Shown in pieces: positions 61,866 to 64,000 of a DNA stretch of 64,000 nt. The position numbers and the translations under genes were made by a program. The notes beneath the pieces were generated by a model. It was not told where the DNA came from. It saw only the letters and a list, made by a program, of their open reading frames with translations, and searched no databases. Position 1 is the stretch's first letter, and every line of letters starts with the position of its first letter. The DNA is from Streptomyces sp. TLI_235 (lineage in GTDB: Bacteria > Actinomycetota > Actinomycetes > Streptomycetales > Streptomycetaceae): positions 294,903 to 358,902 of the forward strand of contig NSGV01000004.1 in NCBI GenBank assembly GCA_002300355.1, read 5' to 3'.

Positions 61866-62195
61866 ATGGGCGAGGGCTTCTTCGAGCCGGGCGGCGTGTA
61901 CCGGCAGGACCGCGGCGGGGCGTCCCGCGAGGTCGATGTGTTCTTCGTTGCCCATGTCGGCCGGGCACCTGCCGGGTTCGACGACCGTCCCGGTGCGGGC
62001 GAGACCGCTTTCGGCTGGCGCCGTGTCGTGACCGGCCCGGACGGTGCGGGGCGACCGCTCGGCCCCTATGTCTGCCACGACGCGGCCGGCTGGCAGCCCG
62101 TCCCCGACGAGGGCATCGGCCCGCTGCTCGGCAGCACGATCCCCGACCTCGCTTGGCCCGCCCCCGGCAGGCGCAGACCCCAGCCGCCACAATGA
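61866..62195 (+). CDS. Hypothetical protein
   Basis: 109 residues from ATG 61866, preceded by GGGAGGTGTGGCCC. MGEGFFEPGGVYRQDRGGAS, REVDVFFVAHVGRAPAGFDD, FGWRRVVTGPDGAGRPLGPY, GWQPVPDEGIGPLLG. A small soluble protein seen, as far as I recall, as an uncharacterised Streptomyces protein. The strong Shine-Dalgarno supports it being real. Confidence 0.6.
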   Translation: MGEGFFEPGGVYRQDRGGASREVDVFFVAHVGRAPAGFDDRPGAGETAFGWRRVVTGPDGAGRPLGPYVCHDAAGWQPVPDEGIGPLLGSTIPDLAWPAPGRRRPQPPQ

Positions 62196-62415
62196 GTCAC
62201 CCGGCCGGACCTTACGTGGCTGAATGGCCGCAGCACTGCCCGTCCGGGATAGGGGTTCACGAACTGTCCTACCGGGTAGCCATCTTGCCCCCGGAACGGC
62301 CGGTCGAGCAGTGCCCGGCCGCCCGCGCGGTGCCGGGGCGCGCCCCCACCGCGCCCCGGCACACACCTGGCCGCCCCAGGCTCGCCCGCCGCGGCGCGAC
62401 GACCACCAGCACGGT

Positions 62416-63552
62416 TCAGGTGGGGCCGCGTTTGATGGCGACCATCGCCGCGTCGTCGCCCAGCCGGCCGCCCACGTGGGCGAGGAGGTCCTGGCAGAGC
62501 CGCTGTAGGAGGGTGTGGGGATCGCCGGTCGGGCAGGAGGCCAGCCGCTCGGTGAGCGGGTAGAAGGTGCCGGATTCGTCGCGTGCCTCGATGACGCCGT
62601 CCGTGTACAGCAGCACGATGTCACCTTCCTCAAAGGCGAAGGTCTCGACCTCGACACCGGATCCGGCGAGCTCGGTGAGGCCCAGCGGGGGAGCGGGCCG
62701 GCTGACGTCGAGCGGCGTCACCCGGCCGGCGCGCAGCAGCAGCGGGGGCGGGTGCCCGCAGTCCGCCAGGTGGATCACCGGCTCCGTGTCGGGGATGTCG
62801 AGAACGGCCGCGGTGATGAACGACTCGCCGCCCTCGGCGTCCAGGGTGCTGTCCGCCGGGTCACCGGTGTCGCCCGGGTCTCCGAAGACCGCTTTCTCCA
62901 GGTGGGTGACCAGGCGGGGCAGGTCGACCTGCCGGTAGGCCGCGGTCCGGAAGGCACCCAGCACCAAGGACGCCTCGCCGATCGCTTCCAGGCCCTTGCC
63001 CCGCACGTCGCCGACCACGAACCGGCTGCCCCACCGGGTGCGCACGGCCGCGTACAGGTCGCCGCCGATCTGGGCCTCGGCCTCCGCCGCCAAGTAGACC
63101 GACGCGATCCGCAGCGGGCCCATCCGGGCCGGAATGGGCCGCTGGAGCACGGCCTGCGCGGCCTCGGCCACCGAACGCAGCTGCGTCATCTCCTTCTCGT
63201 GCTGCTCGCGCAGACGGGCGAAGAGGGCGACGAGGAGGGAGATCGACGCCAGGGCGACGATCTGCACGGAGTGGTTGAGGTCGACCACCGTGGTCCGCAC
63301 TGCCGCCACGACCGTCTGGGCCAGGAGGGCCGCCGCACCGACGGCAACGGTGGTTCCCGGGCCGGCGAAGGAGGCCGTGATCGCCGGGGCGGCGACCAGC
63401 AGCGGTCCGAGGTGCACCTCCGACGGCGCCAGCATGTCCACAACGGAGATGACCACGATCAGCGCCAACGGGATCAGGATCAGCGTCCCGCCCTGCTGTC
63501 GCGGCCTCCGCCGATCCCACGGCCACCGAGATTCCATCCCCCCTGAGTACAT
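62416..63552 (-). CDS. Membrane-anchored PP2C-type (SpoIIE-like) protein phosphatase
   Basis: 378 residues. Three N-terminal membrane segments (LILIPLALIVVISVVDML, LGPLLVAAPAITASFA, QIVALASISLLVALFA), a coiled linker (REQHEKEMTQLRSVAEAAQA) and a PP2C/SpoIIE catalytic domain (AEAQIGGDLYAAVRTRWGSR, FVVGDVRGKGLEAIGEASLV, GDIVLLYTDGVIEARDESG, RLGDDAAMVAI) with metal-binding Asp in GGD, GDV and DGV. Such proteins dephosphorylate anti-sigma antagonists. ATG at 63552 or 63537. The two RsbW-like remnants at 5 and 21 kb are in the same partner class but lie far away. Confidence 0.9.
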   Translation of the reverse strand: MYSGGMESRWPWDRRRPRQQGGTLILIPLALIVVISVVDMLAPSEVHLGPLLVAAPAITASFAGPGTTVAVGAAALLAQTVVAAVRTTVVDLNHSVQIVALASISLLVALFARLREQHEKEMTQLRSVAEAAQAVLQRPIPARMGPLRIASVYLAAEAEAQIGGDLYAAVRTRWGSRFVVGDVRGKGLEAIGEASLVLGAFRTAAYRQVDLPRLVTHLEKAVFGDPGDTGDPADSTLDAEGGESFITAAVLDIPDTEPVIHLADCGHPPPLLLRAGRVTPLDVSRPAPPLGLTELAGSGVEVETFAFEEGDIVLLYTDGVIEARDESGTFYPLTERLASCPTGDPHTLLQRLCQDLLAHVGGRLGDDAAMVAIKRGPT

Positions 63553-64000
63553 CCCGGCTCACCGAGATCACCCCGATCCGCGCCCCCGTTCGCCGTGTCG
63601 GCGTATTCCCGGCCCCTCGAAGCCCAGGCAGTCGACCGGCTCATCGGCTCATCGGCCGATCGACGGTTCCGCCCCCCCCCGGGGCGACGTCCCACCGCGC
63701 GCCCCCACGACGCCGGACCGCAGGAGCAGGGCCCGCACCGGCCCGCCCTTCACCGGAACGCTCCGGGTCGGCTGCTCCGGGCCCTGGCGGCGGTGTCCAC
63801 CAGACGGTCGCGGAGTGGCTTCGGCCGTGGGCCGAGCGATCGCATCGAGCACCCTCAGGCCGCAGCTGTCCTGGTGAGGTTGGCGACGAGGATGCTGCCG
63901 GCAAGGGCGGCGTGGAAGGGAGCTGGGCCGCTCCGCTGGCCCCCGCCCCGGGCACCGATACCCCCCGCGGGCCCGCACACGGGCCGCAGCCTGCCGTCCC
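63553..64000. other. Intergenic end of window
   Basis: About 450 bp. It has a run of nine C at 63672-63680 and, on the minus strand near 63855-63930, a coding-like end PFHAALAGSILVANLTRTAA then A and stop, of unknown family. No intact gene. Confidence 0.35.

Noticed and set aside
63672..63680. Phase-variable homopolymer
   Set aside because: The nine-C run is not inside or just upstream of any supported gene, so there is no frame to switch.
1..64000. CRISPR arrays or tRNA genes
   Set aside because: No regularly spaced 25-40 bp repeats were seen, and no cloverleaf with a TTCGA/TTCAA loop and matching acceptor stem could be found by eye.

Overview
The window is very G+C-rich actinobacterial DNA. 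Gene content points to a Streptomycetaceae chromosome (Streptomyces or Kitasatospora type): spore-associated protein A (SapA) paralogues, an RbpA-type RNA polymerase-binding protein, a resuscitation-promoting factor with LysM, a wax-ester/diacylglycerol acyltransferase, Roadblock/LC7 proteins, RsbW-like ATPases and G+C-rich Shine-Dalgarno sequences. No ribosomal, tRNA or core-metabolism operon is present. Together with many single-copy accessory genes, truncated insertion sequences and decayed genes, this suggests a chromosomal arm or accessory region rather than the core.

Layout. 0.1-3.5 kb: a remnant of a secreted-protein domain, an alpha/beta hydrolase, and an extended SDR gene with a TetR-family repressor; two near-identical operator-like sequences lie in front of both the SDR and the repressor. 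3.7-12 kb: three Roadblock/LC7-type proteins plus a winged-helix partner, a frameshifted RsbW-like ATPase, a tightly overlapping operon (63-aa protein, ArsR, SulP transporter with STAS domain) with a palindromic operator candidate, a second ArsR and a YjdM/PhnA zinc-ribbon protein. 12-17.3 kb: SnoaL-like cyclase, two-domain VOC protein, ThpR RNA phosphodiesterase, a broken WD40 gene and an ATP-grasp protein. 17.3-22.3 kb: relics of an integrative element or plasmid (DnaN C-terminus, Spd-like membrane protein, IS-associated helper gene), a glutamine-amidotransferase-like hydrolase divergent from a LysR regulator, a relic of a contractile tail-sheath protein and an RbpA paralogue. 22.4-28 kb: decayed genes (BAAT-type thioesterase, HEAT-like, others), the first SapA paralogue and a GNAT acetyltransferase.

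28.3-39 kb is a run of secreted proteins: a beta-helix-like protein carrying a WxL-like C-terminus, a WxL-like protein plus DUF916-like membrane-anchored protein operon, a secreted streptogramin-lyase-like beta-propeller, a bulb-type lectin, two further SapA paralogues and a six-cysteine secreted protein. Strong hairpins separate several of them. Most look intact and together they look like a cell- or spore-surface locus. 39.5-46.3 kb: a FAD monooxygenase with one nonsense codon, a DoxX/cupin pair divergent from LysR, an AlkA-like remnant, and a formylglycine-generating enzyme (one-base frameshift) convergent with a truncated sulfatase, its likely substrate. 46.3-55.8 kb: an SRPBCC-like gene pair, the WS/DGAT, a four-gene redox operon (VOC, 55-aa protein, disulfide oxidoreductase, redoxin), a frameshifted SDR, a decayed methyltransferase and the Rpf-LysM protein. 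56-64 kb: a decayed LysE-AsnC divergent pair, a helicase-associated remnant, pirin, an IS21 IstB remnant, a small membrane protein and a membrane-anchored PP2C-type phosphatase.

Overall, intact single-gene units are embedded in an unusually dense field of pseudogenes. Some frameshifts are single-base losses in G/C homopolymers and could be sequencing errors; others (multiple lesions, truncations, IS fragments) are clearly real decay.
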